Shown in pieces: positions 8,501 through 16,863 of a DNA stretch of 54,034 bases. A program made the position numbers and the translations under genes. The stretch's first letter is position 1; every line of letters starts with the position of its first letter. Source of the DNA: JAWBOW01 sp038825775 (GTDB lineage Archaea > Nanobdellota > Nanobdellia > Woesearchaeales > WAPY01); assembly GCA_038825775.1 (NCBI GenBank), contig JAWBOW010000001.1, positions 1-54,034 of the forward strand, in the 5' to 3' direction. The notes beneath the pieces were generated by a model. The model was given only the letters and a program-made list of their open reading frames with translations. It searched no databases and had not been told where the DNA came from.

Positions 8501-10270
8501 ATGAGATTAGCATTCGTGAATAAGGAAAACTGCAAAGGAGGGGTTGATTGTAATTATATATGCGTATCGGTTTGTCCAATAAATAGGGCTAAAAAGGACT
8601 GCATAACAATAAGTGACAATAAAAAAGTTATCATTGATGAAAAATTATGTATTGGTTGTGGTATTTGTGTAAAAAGGTGTCCTTTTAACGCATTATCAAT
8701 AATAAATCTTCCTGAAGAACTAAAAAAACCAATTCATAGGTATGGAAAGAATGGTTTTGCATTATACAACTTACCAGTTCCCATTTTCGGAAAGGTTGTT
8801 GGGATTTTAGGAAGGAATGCTATTGGAAAAACAACTGCTCTTAAAATAATCTCTGGAATATTAAAACCAAATTTTGGAACCGAAAAAGAAGTGGATTATT
8901 CAGAAATAATAAGTTTTTTTAAAGGACAAGAAGCACAAAAATTCTTTGAAGGACTTAAAAATAATTCTATTAAGGTATCTTACAAACCCCAAAATATTGA
9001 CCAAATTCCAGTAACATATAATGGGAAGGTATTTGAGTTGTTAAAAAGGGTTGATGAAAAAAATAATTTTGAAGAAATTGTTGAAAAACTTGATTTGAGG
9101 AATATACTTGAAAGAAACATAAGAGAGCTTTCAGGAGGAGAATTACAGAGAGTTGCAATAGCAGCAGCTGTTCTAAAAAAAGCAAACTTATACATCTTTG
9201 ACGAGCCAACATCTTACCTTGACATAAACCAAAGATTAAAAATAGCAAAGTTCATCAGAGAATTAATTGTTGAAAACCAGAACAAAGATGTTTCTGTTTT
9301 GGTCGTGGAGCATGATTTATTAGTTTTGGATTACATGAGTGATTTGGTATATGTTTTTTATGGAAAGAGTGGTTGTTACGGAATTGTCTCAATGCTTAAA
9401 TCAACAAGACAAGGAATTAACGAGTATTTAGAAGGATTTTTAAAAGAAGAAAACATGAGAATAAGAGAAAAACCTATTGTGTTTGAGGAAAAACCACCTA
9501 TTATTTTCAAGCGAGAGGAAAAACTAACTTCTTGGAAGGACATTGTAAAAAAAATGGACGGTTTTGTTTTGGAAGCAAGAGATGGTGTTTTGTTTAAACA
9601 CCAAGTTATTGGAGTTTTAGGAGAAAATGGGATTGGAAAAACAACATTTGCAAAAATACTATCAGGCATAACAAAACCCGACTCTGGAAGTTTTGAAAAA
9701 ATAATTGTTTCTTACAAACCACAATACTTGGCTGAAAGGATGAATGATTTAAAGGAAAAGAGAGTTTTTGAAATTATACCAAAAAAAGAAGAAGAAATTT
9801 CTATTCAAGTAATAAGAAATTTGGAAATACCTGTTTTGGAACAAAAAAAGATAGGTGAACTTTCTGGAGGAGAACTACAGAGAGTTGCAATAACCGATTG
9901 TTTGCTTAAAGAAGCAGACATTTACTTATTAGACGAGCCTTCAGCTTATCTTGATGTTGAGGAAAGAATGATTGTTGCAAAAACAATAAGGGACTTTGCA
10001 CAGAAAACAGGAAAAACATTCTTAGTTATTGACCATGATTTATTGTTTTTGGATTCAATATCAGAAGCACTTATTGTATTTTCTGGAAAACCATCTTTGC
10101 ATGGAATAGTTAATGGCCCCTTTGATATGGAAAAGGGAATGAACTTTTTCCTTGAAAAGTTAGGAATAACTTTAAGAAGAGATGTTGAAACAAAAAGACC
10201 AAGAATAAACAAAGAAGAATCTAAAAAGGACAGAATACAAAAAGAAACAAGAAAATATTATTATACTTAA
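8501..10270 (+). CDS. rli1: Ribosome recycling ATPase ABCE1 (Rli1)
   Basis: A 589-residue twin-ATPase that splits ribosomes after termination. The N-terminal iron-sulfur domain (residues 1-65) holds nine cysteines, including the CIGCGICVKRCP motif. The first ABC domain has Walker A GRNAIGKTT at 104-112, signature LSGGELQR and Walker B FDEPTSYLD. The second has GENGIGKTT near 375, a second LSGGELQR and LDEPSAYLD. Length and domain order are normal, including the insert typical of the family. A TATA box (TTTTTAAATA) lies about 25 bases before the ATG. Dph6 follows after 27 bases, forming a translation-linked operon. Confidence 0.97.
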   Translation: MRLAFVNKENCKGGVDCNYICVSVCPINRAKKDCITISDNKKVIIDEKLCIGCGICVKRCPFNALSIINLPEELKKPIHRYGKNGFALYNLPVPIFGKVVGILGRNAIGKTTALKIISGILKPNFGTEKEVDYSEIISFFKGQEAQKFFEGLKNNSIKVSYKPQNIDQIPVTYNGKVFELLKRVDEKNNFEEIVEKLDLRNILERNIRELSGGELQRVAIAAAVLKKANLYIFDEPTSYLDINQRLKIAKFIRELIVENQNKDVSVLVVEHDLLVLDYMSDLVYVFYGKSGCYGIVSMLKSTRQGINEYLEGFLKEENMRIREKPIVFEEKPPIIFKREEKLTSWKDIVKKMDGFVLEARDGVLFKHQVIGVLGENGIGKTTFAKILSGITKPDSGSFEKIIVSYKPQYLAERMNDLKEKRVFEIIPKKEEEISIQVIRNLEIPVLEQKKIGELSGGELQRVAITDCLLKEADIYLLDEPSAYLDVEERMIVAKTIRDFAQKTGKTFLVIDHDLLFLDSISEALIVFSGKPSLHGIVNGPFDMEKGMNFFLEKLGITLRRDVETKRPRINKEESKKDRIQKETRKYYYT

Positions 10271-10297
10271 AAAGTAAATATATATTATTATAATAAA

Positions 10298-10987
10298 ATG
10301 AGGGTTGGTGTTTTATTCTCAGGGGGAAAGGACTCTTGTTTAGCACTAATGAAATCCGTGGGCAAGAATGCAGTTAAGTGTTTAATAAATGTTTATTCTG
10401 AAAACCCTGAAAGTTATATGTTCCACACAATAAACTCTGACTTTACAAGAATACAAGCAAAAGCAATGAAAATCCCGTTAGAGATTATAAAGACAAAGGG
10501 CTTAGAAGAGAAAGAGGTTTATGACCTAAAAATTGGCTTGTTAAAAATTAAAAAGAAGTATAAGCTTGAAGGGATTGTTTCTGGGGCAATCGCCTCAAAC
10601 TATCAATACTCAAGAATAAAAAGAATTTGTGAGGAGTTAAAACTAAACTCTATAACTCCTTTATGGCAAAAACCACAAGATATTGTGCTAAAAGAGGTCT
10701 TAAAAAACAAAATAAAAGCAATAATTGTAGGCGTTTTTGCAGATAACCTTGGTAAAGATTTTTTGGGAAAAGAAATAAATGAAGAACTAATAAAAAAACT
10801 CGAGGAAATTAACAAAAGAACAAGTTTAAACATAAGCGGGGAAGGTGGAGAGTTTGAAACGTTTGTGATAGACGCTCCGGTTTTTAAAAGAAAAATAATA
10901 ATTGAAGATTTTGATATTGATTATAAAAATAATTCAGGAACATTAAAAATAAAAAAGGTAAGGCTAGAGAGAAAAACTAAAAATTAA
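10298..10987 (+). CDS. dph6: Diphthine-ammonia ligase (Dph6 family, N-type ATP pyrophosphatase)
   Basis: A 229-residue PP-loop enzyme beginning MRVGVLFSGGKDS, where SGGKDS at residues 8-13 binds ATP. The C-terminal motif GEGGEFETFVIDAP near residue 180 is diagnostic of the MJ0570/Dph6 group, which amidates diphthine on elongation factor 2 in the last step of diphthamide synthesis. It follows ABCE1 closely, so both may be co-expressed to serve elongation and recycling. Dph1/2 and Dph5 are not in this window. The family call is firm; the exact reaction is by homology. Confidence 0.85.
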   Translation: MRVGVLFSGGKDSCLALMKSVGKNAVKCLINVYSENPESYMFHTINSDFTRIQAKAMKIPLEIIKTKGLEEKEVYDLKIGLLKIKKKYKLEGIVSGAIASNYQYSRIKRICEELKLNSITPLWQKPQDIVLKEVLKNKIKAIIVGVFADNLGKDFLGKEINEELIKKLEEINKRTSLNISGEGGEFETFVIDAPVFKRKIIIEDFDIDYKNNSGTLKIKKVRLERKTKN

Positions 10988-11017
10988 TAAAAAGGCAAAA
11001 AATTATTTTTTGTTAAA

Positions 11018-11557
11018 ATGTTAGAATTCAAAGTTAAAGAAATTATTGAACAGTTGGAAGAATTAAAAAACAAAGATTATTCTTTAAAAAAGGCAATAGA
11101 TTATTTTAAAACAAAAGAAATTTTAAGCAGCGAAGAAATAAGAATGCGCTTTGGAAGAGAAAAGTATGGCGTTTTCCTATACACCATTGGACTGAAAGAA
11201 CAAAATTTTTGGATTAAAGAAAAAAGGGATAAAATAATCGAGGAATTCTTAAATTTAAAACACCCTTATTTGTTATACCTTGCTGGTATTTATTGGACTG
11301 ATTTTTGGTTTACAAAAGAAATAACAAAAAAATTAATAGAATCAAAAGATCCTTATTTATTGTATTATGCTGGACTTGATTGGAAAGCAGAAAGATTTAG
11401 TGAGGAAATTGCAAGAACGCTTTTAGAAACAAAAGATCAAAAATACATTAACTTAGCATTAAAAAATTGGAACAAAACAAGAAAAGAAATTCTTGAGAAA
11501 TACATAAAAGAAAAAGAAGAGGAAAACATAAAAAAACATAAGAAAAGAAAGAAATAA
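11018..11557 (+). CDS. Helical-repeat hypothetical protein
   Basis: A 179-residue protein made of about four tandem repeats of roughly 29 residues in the region 60-160. Successive units read PYLLYLAGIYWTDFWFT, PYLLYYAGLDWKAERFS and KYINLALKNWNKTRKE, each followed by an amphipathic helix and the link ESKD or ETKD. This suggests an alpha-alpha solenoid, probably for protein binding. The tail is very basic (KEKEEENIKKHKKRKK). It follows dph6 by 30 bases on the same strand. I do not recognise a family and cannot assign a function. Confidence 0.65.
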   Translation: MLEFKVKEIIEQLEELKNKDYSLKKAIDYFKTKEILSSEEIRMRFGREKYGVFLYTIGLKEQNFWIKEKRDKIIEEFLNLKHPYLLYLAGIYWTDFWFTKEITKKLIESKDPYLLYYAGLDWKAERFSEEIARTLLETKDQKYINLALKNWNKTRKEILEKYIKEKEEENIKKHKKRKK

Positions 11558-11561
11558 ATAA

Positions 11562-12590
11562 TTAAAGTTTTGATTTTAAATTATTAATTTCCTCTTCAAT
11601 CCTAGACTTTGTTCTGTCATATAACCAAGGATAATTTTCCATTAATACATTCTTGATTTTAAGAATATAATTTAAAGAGTTGTTTATGTGCTTATTCAAA
11701 TCAATTTCCTCATAATTATCCCCACAAAAAACCCTATTTTGCCTTTCAGACCAATCACCAGGCTGGTCAGTTCCTGGAATGAAGTATTTAGCCCAATCTT
11801 TAATTGTTTCTTCAGAAGCAACGCAGCCAAGATTCAACAATTTATTTGTCTTAGAATAATAGGACTCGTCAGGCCCATAAAGTGGCATGTCATAACCATT
11901 ATTGCATAAAGCTGTTAAGTTACCAAAAGAGAGAACTATTAATTCATTACAATTCTTTCTTATTAAATTATTCCAGAGAAAATCCATTCCTTTCTCTGAA
12001 AGAAAACCATAATATATTATTTTGTTAAAATTTATTTTATACTCATAAGAAAGTTCAAACAATCTTTGAAGTGCTTTAAAACTTGTTTTTCCAGAAGCAA
12101 CAGTATCTTGAAGAAATAAATCACACTCAGAATTTTTAAAAAATTTTAAATTATTAAAGTCCTCAAAAACAATCTCAACCTGTCTTGAATTCTCATCGTG
12201 AGCCCTGTAAGAATTAATAACATACTTAGTTCTTATAAAAACCTCTCTAAAATCCTTTTTGTCAAAAACATTATGCATGTTGTAACCCAAAGAAGCTCTT
12301 AAAACATGATAGAACAAAAAATTACTATTCAAAATATTATTCTCCTTAAAAAATTTTAAAGCATGATTAGCACACTCCATTGAAAGTTTATCAAGTTCTT
12401 CTCCAACAATAGATGGAAAGCAAGCAATTTTCATACAAGCTGTGCAATCAAGAAGAAATGTCTTGTAAGGTTTTTCATAATACTCAAAAACTTTAAAAGC
12501 AGCAGAATCAAATATCTTTTTAACATTTGTTTTTATGTTAAAATCAGTTATTATTTTTTTAACATCTTCATCCTTAAAATCGCAAATCAA
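11562..12590 (-). CDS. Uncharacterised protein with a phosphoribosyltransferase-like motif
   Basis: A 342-residue soluble protein starting at TTG 12590, directed by a GAGGTGA ribosome binding site four bases ahead. Around residues 160-175 it carries LFLQDTVASGKTSFKAL, a hydrophobic strand followed by D-x4-GKTS. This resembles the PRPP-binding loop of type I phosphoribosyltransferases, although the usual paired acidic residues are only partly kept (D-T). The C-terminal third has a conserved-looking segment, DMPLYGPDESYY, and then a helical end. It diverges from the RuBisCO gene. If it uses ribose phosphates it could belong to the same nucleotide pathway, but that is inference. Confidence 0.6.
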   Translation of the reverse strand: MICDFKDEDVKKIITDFNIKTNVKKIFDSAAFKVFEYYEKPYKTFLLDCTACMKIACFPSIVGEELDKLSMECANHALKFFKENNILNSNFLFYHVLRASLGYNMHNVFDKKDFREVFIRTKYVINSYRAHDENSRQVEIVFEDFNNLKFFKNSECDLFLQDTVASGKTSFKALQRLFELSYEYKINFNKIIYYGFLSEKGMDFLWNNLIRKNCNELIVLSFGNLTALCNNGYDMPLYGPDESYYSKTNKLLNLGCVASEETIKDWAKYFIPGTDQPGDWSERQNRVFCGDNYEEIDLNKHINNSLNYILKIKNVLMENYPWLYDRTKSRIEEEINNLKSKL

Positions 12591-12758
12591 AAACTCACCT
12601 CGCCTAAACCTCCAAAACTAAAAAAACAAGAGTTTATAAATTTTTTGGAATACTTTTTAAATTATTAAGAGATTTTTAAAAAACAATAATGCTTAAATAT
12701 TAAAAAATAAAAAAATAATTTTATAAAAATTAAAATAAATAAAAAAAGAGGTGTTTTT

Positions 12759-14045
12759 ATGATACACGAATATATTAATTTAGAATACGCTCCAAAAGAA
12801 GAAGAAATCATTTGCGAGTATTATGTTGAACCAGCACAAGGACTAAGCTTGGAAGAAGCAGCAACACACATTGCAGGAGAGAGCAGCATAGACACTTGGA
12901 CTGATATAAAAACACTAAGCCCAAAGATCGCTGAAAAACTAAAACCCCAAGTGTTCTTTATAGATAAAGAAAGGAACATAATAAAAATTGCTTACAAGAC
13001 AGATTTGTTTGAAACTTGCTCAGTAGCACAACTGCTAAGCAGCATTGCAGGAAACATTTTCAGCATGAAATTAGTTGAGAATTTAAAATTATTAGATGTT
13101 AAGATTCCAAAAAAAATGATTAGTGAGTTTAAAGGCCCAAAGTTTGGAATTGAAAACATAAGAAAATTATTGAAAGTTAAGGAGAGACCATTAATAGGAA
13201 CAATTGTAAAGCCAAAAACAGGACTAAACCCAAAACAACATGCAAAAGTAGCTTATGAATCATGGATTGGCGGTTGTGATATTGTGAAGGACGATGAAAA
13301 CTTGACAAACCAAAAATTCAACAAGTTTGAAGAGAGAGTAAAAACAACATTAAAATTAAGGGACAAAGCAGAGAAGGAAACTTCTGAAAAAAAGATTTAC
13401 ATGCCAAACATAACAGCACCAACAACAGAAGAAATGCTGAAAAGGGCAAAGTATGTTAAAAAATTAGGTGGAGAGTACGTAATGATTGACATAATACCAA
13501 CTGGCTGGACTTCTTTGCAAAGCTTAAGAGAAGCAAACGAAGAACTAAAACTAGTAATTCATAGTCACAGATGCATGCACTCTGCACTGACAAGAAACCC
13601 AAAGCATGGGATTAGCGTGTTAGTAATTACAAAACTCATAAGATTAATTGGAATGGACCAACTACACATCGGAACAGTAACTGGAAAAATGCATGGTGAC
13701 AAAGAAGAAGTCTTAAGTATTAGAGATGAATGCGTGCTAAAAGAAGTAAGAGAAAATTATGATAATAAGGTTTTGGAACAAAAATGGTATTCTATAAAAC
13801 CAGTTTTTCCAGTTGCATCTGGTGGGTTGCAACCAACAATGATTCCAAAACTTTACGAAATTTTTGGGAATGATGTTATAATGCAGTTTGGTGGTGGCAT
13901 CCATGCTCATCCTTTAGGAACAATTTCTGGAGCTATGGCTTGCAGACAAGCATTAGAAGCTGTGCTTCAAGGAATTTCTTTGGAAGAAGCTGCAAAAACA
14001 AAGAAAGAATTAAGAGAAGCAATAAACAAGTGGGGGATTTATTAG
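12759..14045 (+). CDS. rbcL: RuBisCO large subunit, form III type
   Basis: A 428-residue RuBisCO with all catalytic residues in place: E41, T46, W47 and N99 from the N-terminal domain; K151 and K153 in GTIVKPKTGL; carbamylated K177 with D179 and E180 in CDIVKDDE; H268, H270 and R271; loop 6 K310 in GTVTGKMHGD; S354-G356; and the GGG at 378-380. It is therefore a true carboxylase rather than a form IV protein. Archaeal form III enzymes act in AMP/nucleoside salvage, turning ribulose-1,5-bisphosphate and CO2 into 3-phosphoglycerate. AMP phosphorylase and R15P isomerase are not in the window. The start is set by GAGGTG plus a T-rich spacer. It appears monocistronic. Confidence 0.95.
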   Translation: MIHEYINLEYAPKEEEIICEYYVEPAQGLSLEEAATHIAGESSIDTWTDIKTLSPKIAEKLKPQVFFIDKERNIIKIAYKTDLFETCSVAQLLSSIAGNIFSMKLVENLKLLDVKIPKKMISEFKGPKFGIENIRKLLKVKERPLIGTIVKPKTGLNPKQHAKVAYESWIGGCDIVKDDENLTNQKFNKFEERVKTTLKLRDKAEKETSEKKIYMPNITAPTTEEMLKRAKYVKKLGGEYVMIDIIPTGWTSLQSLREANEELKLVIHSHRCMHSALTRNPKHGISVLVITKLIRLIGMDQLHIGTVTGKMHGDKEEVLSIRDECVLKEVRENYDNKVLEQKWYSIKPVFPVASGGLQPTMIPKLYEIFGNDVIMQFGGGIHAHPLGTISGAMACRQALEAVLQGISLEEAAKTKKELREAINKWGIY

Positions 14046-14148
14046 TGATTATTTAAAAATTTAAAGTTAAAATTTTTAATATTACATTTTGGTGCAAATA
14101 TTTAGAACTTTTAAGGCCGGATGAAATTTTAAAATTGATCATAAAAAA

Positions 14149-15216
14149 CTATTTTTCATATAACAGTTCAAGGTTTTTTAAAGTCAAAGGTTTATTTCCA
14201 AGTGCTAATTGCTCAGCATTTTTAGAATAACTTTTTATATAGGATAAGCAATCTTTTCTTCTTTTATCATTTTCAGATATTAAATTCAAAAGTTCTTTTA
14301 GTTTTTCAGCTTCTGCTATATTGTGAGCTATTGCTTCTTGAGTTATTGGTTGTTCTAAAATTTTTTGTTTTATTTGTTCAAAATAATTTTTATCTCCATA
14401 TATTAATTTTCCTGAAAATATGGGATCAGTAACACTTATGTCCAGTTTATCACATAAATAATTAAACTCTTCTTTGTTTACTTCGTAAATATCAAGCCAG
14501 CCATTATAATAATTTAAAGAAGAGTTTTTTGAAACAACAAATAGGTCAATATCACTTTCAGGTTTTTGAGAACCATATAGTATTATAAATTCGATGTTAT
14601 AAAAATAAGAACTGTATAATCTTTTTAAAACTTCTAAAATTTTTTCTTTATCATAAAATTTTGGAAAGCCAAGTTGGGACATAAAACCAAAACGAGACAA
14701 TCTTTGTTCAGCATCTTTAAAATACTCAAATAAAGAGATAAAATAATTTGGTAATCTTTCTTTTTTTAATTCCCAAATTTTTGAGTTGCCGGTTTCTTCA
14801 CATATCAAAGCTTCAAGCCAAATAGCAAAACCCTCATAATTATCAATACTAGATTTTGCAATACCAAAAAGTTGTTCTGTTGTATTTACTTCACCAAAAA
14901 AGGGTTTTTCATCTTTACCTTTTATAAGAATATCAACTAATTTTTGACCAATTTTTGAATGTTCACAAAACAAGCCATGACCATAAAACTCGTGAAAAAC
15001 ATTAGAAATGAACACAGGACTATCAATTTTAACATATGCAGAATAAGAGATGGGAACATATAAACCCTCACTATTAACATTAAAACCATTAATACTACAA
15101 AACTCTTGCCAATTGTTAGTGTCATAAATTTTTAATTTTGATTTTTGTAATCTTAAATTAAACTCTGATTGAATAAAAGAAGAAGCATCTTTTAATATAA
15201 AATTAATTGATTTCAT
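14149..15216 (-). CDS. Fusion of a zincin-like domain and a nucleotidyltransferase domain
   Basis: A 355-residue protein of two visible parts. Residues about 60-140 hold a metalloprotease-like site: HEFYGHG at 75-81 (HExxxH, the spacing known from dipeptidyl peptidase III rather than HExxH) and a downstream glutamate in NYEGFAIWLE at 126-135. Residues about 205-230 hold FIILYGSQKPESDIDLFVV, the GS...SDID signature of the polymerase-beta-type nucleotidyltransferases, in a compact form. The C-terminal 90 residues are helical and charged, and may be HEPN-like. The start at 15216 uses AGTGAT as ribosome binding site. It overlaps the stop of the upstream gene. It is last in a leftward operon of unknowns. 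A toxin, immunity or defence role is speculation. Confidence 0.7.
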   Translation of the reverse strand: MKSINFILKDASSFIQSEFNLRLQKSKLKIYDTNNWQEFCSINGFNVNSEGLYVPISYSAYVKIDSPVFISNVFHEFYGHGLFCEHSKIGQKLVDILIKGKDEKPFFGEVNTTEQLFGIAKSSIDNYEGFAIWLEALICEETGNSKIWELKKERLPNYFISLFEYFKDAEQRLSRFGFMSQLGFPKFYDKEKILEVLKRLYSSYFYNIEFIILYGSQKPESDIDLFVVSKNSSLNYYNGWLDIYEVNKEEFNYLCDKLDISVTDPIFSGKLIYGDKNYFEQIKQKILEQPITQEAIAHNIAEAEKLKELLNLISENDKRRKDCLSYIKSYSKNAEQLALGNKPLTLKNLELLYEK

Positions 15217-15715
15217 AATTATCACTACTTTTTTGCTTTTTTCCTTCCCAAAAATTCCTTACTTTTTTTGAAAATTTAATTAGCGAAGGTAAATGCTTTC
15301 TCCAAATTTCTAAGGATTTATCAACGTATTCTGCTTCTTTTTGTTTATCTTTTGTTAGTCCAACTTCCGTGTTAAAAGCAACTATTGACATAAAATCCTT
15401 GAGAATCACATTTAATTCTTCTTTTTCTTTATCGTTAAACAACTGACTCTCTGATGTGCTTATTATAGAATATGGTGTTGGAATTAGCCAAGAGTGTATT
15501 TGTTGAACCCAACTATAAAAAGTATCTTTGATTCTACTACAAATCATGCGATTTATTTTTGTACTAACAAAACCATAAGCTAAAACATAATCTTGAATAA
15601 AAAACACTTCATCTAGTTCTTCAAAAGAAGATTTAAAATTTACTTCTTTTTTCCAGGTGTTAAATGCTTTTTTTAAATTACCAACTAAATTATTCTTATT
15701 TTTAAGATTGCTCAT
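15203..15715 (-). CDS. Hypothetical helical protein in the protease-nucleotidyltransferase operon
   Basis: A 170-residue, mostly helical protein with no motif I recognise. It contains a tryptophan-rich central part (TFYSWVQQIHSWLIPTP, near residues 85-100) and a basic C-terminus. Its stop overlaps the start of the zincin-nucleotidyltransferase gene, and its own start overlaps the end of the 100-residue gene before it, so all three should be translationally coupled. Such tight packing implies a joint function. Helical proteins beside minimal nucleotidyltransferases are often HEPN partners, but I cannot see the HEPN RxxxxxH motif clearly here. Confidence 0.6.
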   Translation of the reverse strand: MSNLKNKNNLVGNLKKAFNTWKKEVNFKSSFEELDEVFFIQDYVLAYGFVSTKINRMICSRIKDTFYSWVQQIHSWLIPTPYSIISTSESQLFNDKEKEELNVILKDFMSIVAFNTEVGLTKDKQKEAEYVDKSLEIWRKHLPSLIKFSKKVRNFWEGKKQKSSDNYEIN

Positions 15716-16004
15716 TTTCCAATTCTTGCTTTCGTTTTTTAAGATTTAAAATTATTTTTTTAACTTCTCCATTTTTAAGCATCTTTAGATTAGGATCCTT
15801 ATTAGGATAAGCCAAAGCAAATAACTTACCAACAGCTATATTAACACTTTCACTAAGCAAAGTATTTCCAGGTGTTAGTTTATTATAAATTGCTCTCGCT
15901 TTTTTAGAAGTATTTTTATTTAAACCATTCATCAAAAAAAATTCATAGATTTGGATTAATTCTTTGATTGCGCTCAGTTCTAATTCTTTCATTTTATTCA
16001 TCAA
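15702..16004 (-). CDS. Small helical hypothetical protein in the same operon
   Basis: A 100-residue helical protein starting MMNKMKELELSAIKELIQI, with a basic patch (KKIILNLKKRKQEL) at the end. The second or third methionine could also be the start, because no clear ribosome binding site is seen. Its end overlaps the next gene by 14 bases. Size, charge and position would suit a small antitoxin or partner protein, but there is no recognisable DNA-binding motif. The function is unknown. Confidence 0.55.
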   Translation of the reverse strand: MMNKMKELELSAIKELIQIYEFFLMNGLNKNTSKKARAIYNKLTPGNTLLSESVNIAVGKLFALAYPNKDPNLKMLKNGEVKKIILNLKKRKQELENEQS

Positions 16005-16022
16005 AAAAATAAAAAAATTTAC

Positions 16023-16361
16023 TTACGGAAATTTCTTGAAATTATTTTTTAAAATTGGGTCTAACAATGAACATTCATATCCATTGTATTCTTTTATTAC
16101 TTTTCCAAAGGGATCCCTTACATGTCCGTGCGTCAAAGTTGTATTATCCAGTCCATGAAAATCAAGCTTGTATCCTCCACCCAAATCAAATCCATACCTA
16201 AATGGTTTTGGGTCCATCAATCAAAATGTTTTTGGTTGAGGTGTATAAAGAACAAGTGTTCCTTTAGTGTATTTATCTATTGTTTCGTATTTTCTTATTT
16301 TCTCAAATTGTGGCATATATTCAACTATTTGTTCTAATAATTGGTTCGTAATTTTTACCAC
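16023..16361 (-). pseudogene. First gene of the operon, interrupted by an in-frame TGA
   Basis: A GTG at 16361 with a GAGAGGGG leader opens a frame of 46 codons ending PQPKTF, then TGA at 16221-16223. The same frame continues through LMDPKPFRYGFDLGG to a stop at 16023, giving 112 codons in all. The two halves fit as one protein. The second half is rich in Gly, His and Asp (DFHGLDN, THGHVRDPFGK), suggesting a compact catalytic or metal-binding domain, possibly a toxin-like one. Restart at the ATG 16215-16217 could give a separate 64-residue product. There is no sign of selenocysteine insertion. It may be a true nonsense mutation, a sequencing error, or two genes. Confidence 0.55.
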
Positions 16362-16494
16362 CCCCCTCTCAAAAATTTTTAATTGTTTCTTTTATTTAAG
16401 ATGTTATTAAATTATTTTAACTTATAAATTTTTTCTTTCTTTTTTCAAAAGATTTTCGATAACTCAAAATGTTTGAAAAAAGAAAAAAGCATAC

Positions 16495-16506
16495 ATTTAA
16501 ATATAA
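16495..16506 (+). promoter_or_regulatory. TATA box of the 50-residue zinc-ribbon gene
   Basis: The box ATTTAAATATA followed by ACC matches the archaeal TATA consensus and shares its TTTAAATATAACC core with the acidic mini-protein promoter. Transcription would begin near 16528, leaving a leader of about 75 bases before the ATG at 16605. A short inverted repeat (GAAAGA at 16520-16525 and TCTTTC at 16541-16546) straddles the likely start site. Confidence 0.55.
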
Positions 16507-16604
16507 CCTGTTTATCTTTGAAAGAAGGTTATACGGATTCTCTTTCTAAGGAGATTTTCGTTATAGCTAAGAAAAACAAGAATAATAAGTGAGAGTGAGG
16601 TAAG

Positions 16605-16757
16605 ATGAGTTTTGGTAGCTTTAGGGGAAACTTCGCTAGAGAAATGCATAAGGCAGTATGTAGTGATTGTGGTAAGGACTGTGAAGTTCCTTTCAAACCA
16701 ACTGAAGGCAAACCTGTTTATTGTAGGGAATGCTATCAGAAAAGAAGGAAGTTCTAA
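16605..16757 (+). CDS. 50-residue zinc-ribbon protein (CxxC-CxxC family)
   Basis: Translation from 16605 gives a 50-residue protein with CSDCGKDC at residues 19-26 and CREC at 40-43. This is the compact CxxC...CxxC family found widely in DPANN archaea and candidate bacteria, and the sequence VPFKPTEGKPVYCREC is typical of it. GAGGTAAG immediately before the ATG serves as ribosome binding site. It probably binds zinc; the cellular role is unknown, and nucleic acid or ribosome binding is often suggested. It has its own strong promoter and a leader of about 75 bases, so it is probably highly expressed. Confidence 0.85.
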   Translation: MSFGSFRGNFAREMHKAVCSDCGKDCEVPFKPTEGKPVYCRECYQKRRKF

Positions 16758-16796
16758 TTTTTTTGAAAATAAAAGTTAGAATTTAAACTTCTAAAA

Positions 16797-16822
16797 ATTT
16801 TTTATTTTTTTATTTTTTATTT
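16797..16822. terminator. T-rich transcription stop between convergent genes
   Basis: A run of T residues broken by single As lies between the zinc-ribbon gene (rightward) and the DUF99 gene (leftward). T-runs of this kind are the usual archaeal termination signal for the rightward transcript. No stable hairpin is seen. Confidence 0.4.
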
Positions 16823-16863
16823 ACAAATAATTCAATAAATTTTTACTTAAAGAATATCCTACT

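Noticed and set aside
14101..14130. C/D-box-like sequence after the RuBisCO gene (GGATGA and TGATC)
   Set aside because: The boxes do not match the consensus C and D motifs and no guide-length spacing is present.
16221..16223. TGA as selenocysteine
   Set aside because: No stem-loop resembling an archaeal SECIS and no selenoprotein family match.
16518..16592. A 24-codon TTG-started upstream frame in the leader of the zinc-ribbon gene
   Set aside because: The expected transcription start (about 16528) lies after the TTG and no ribosome binding site precedes it.
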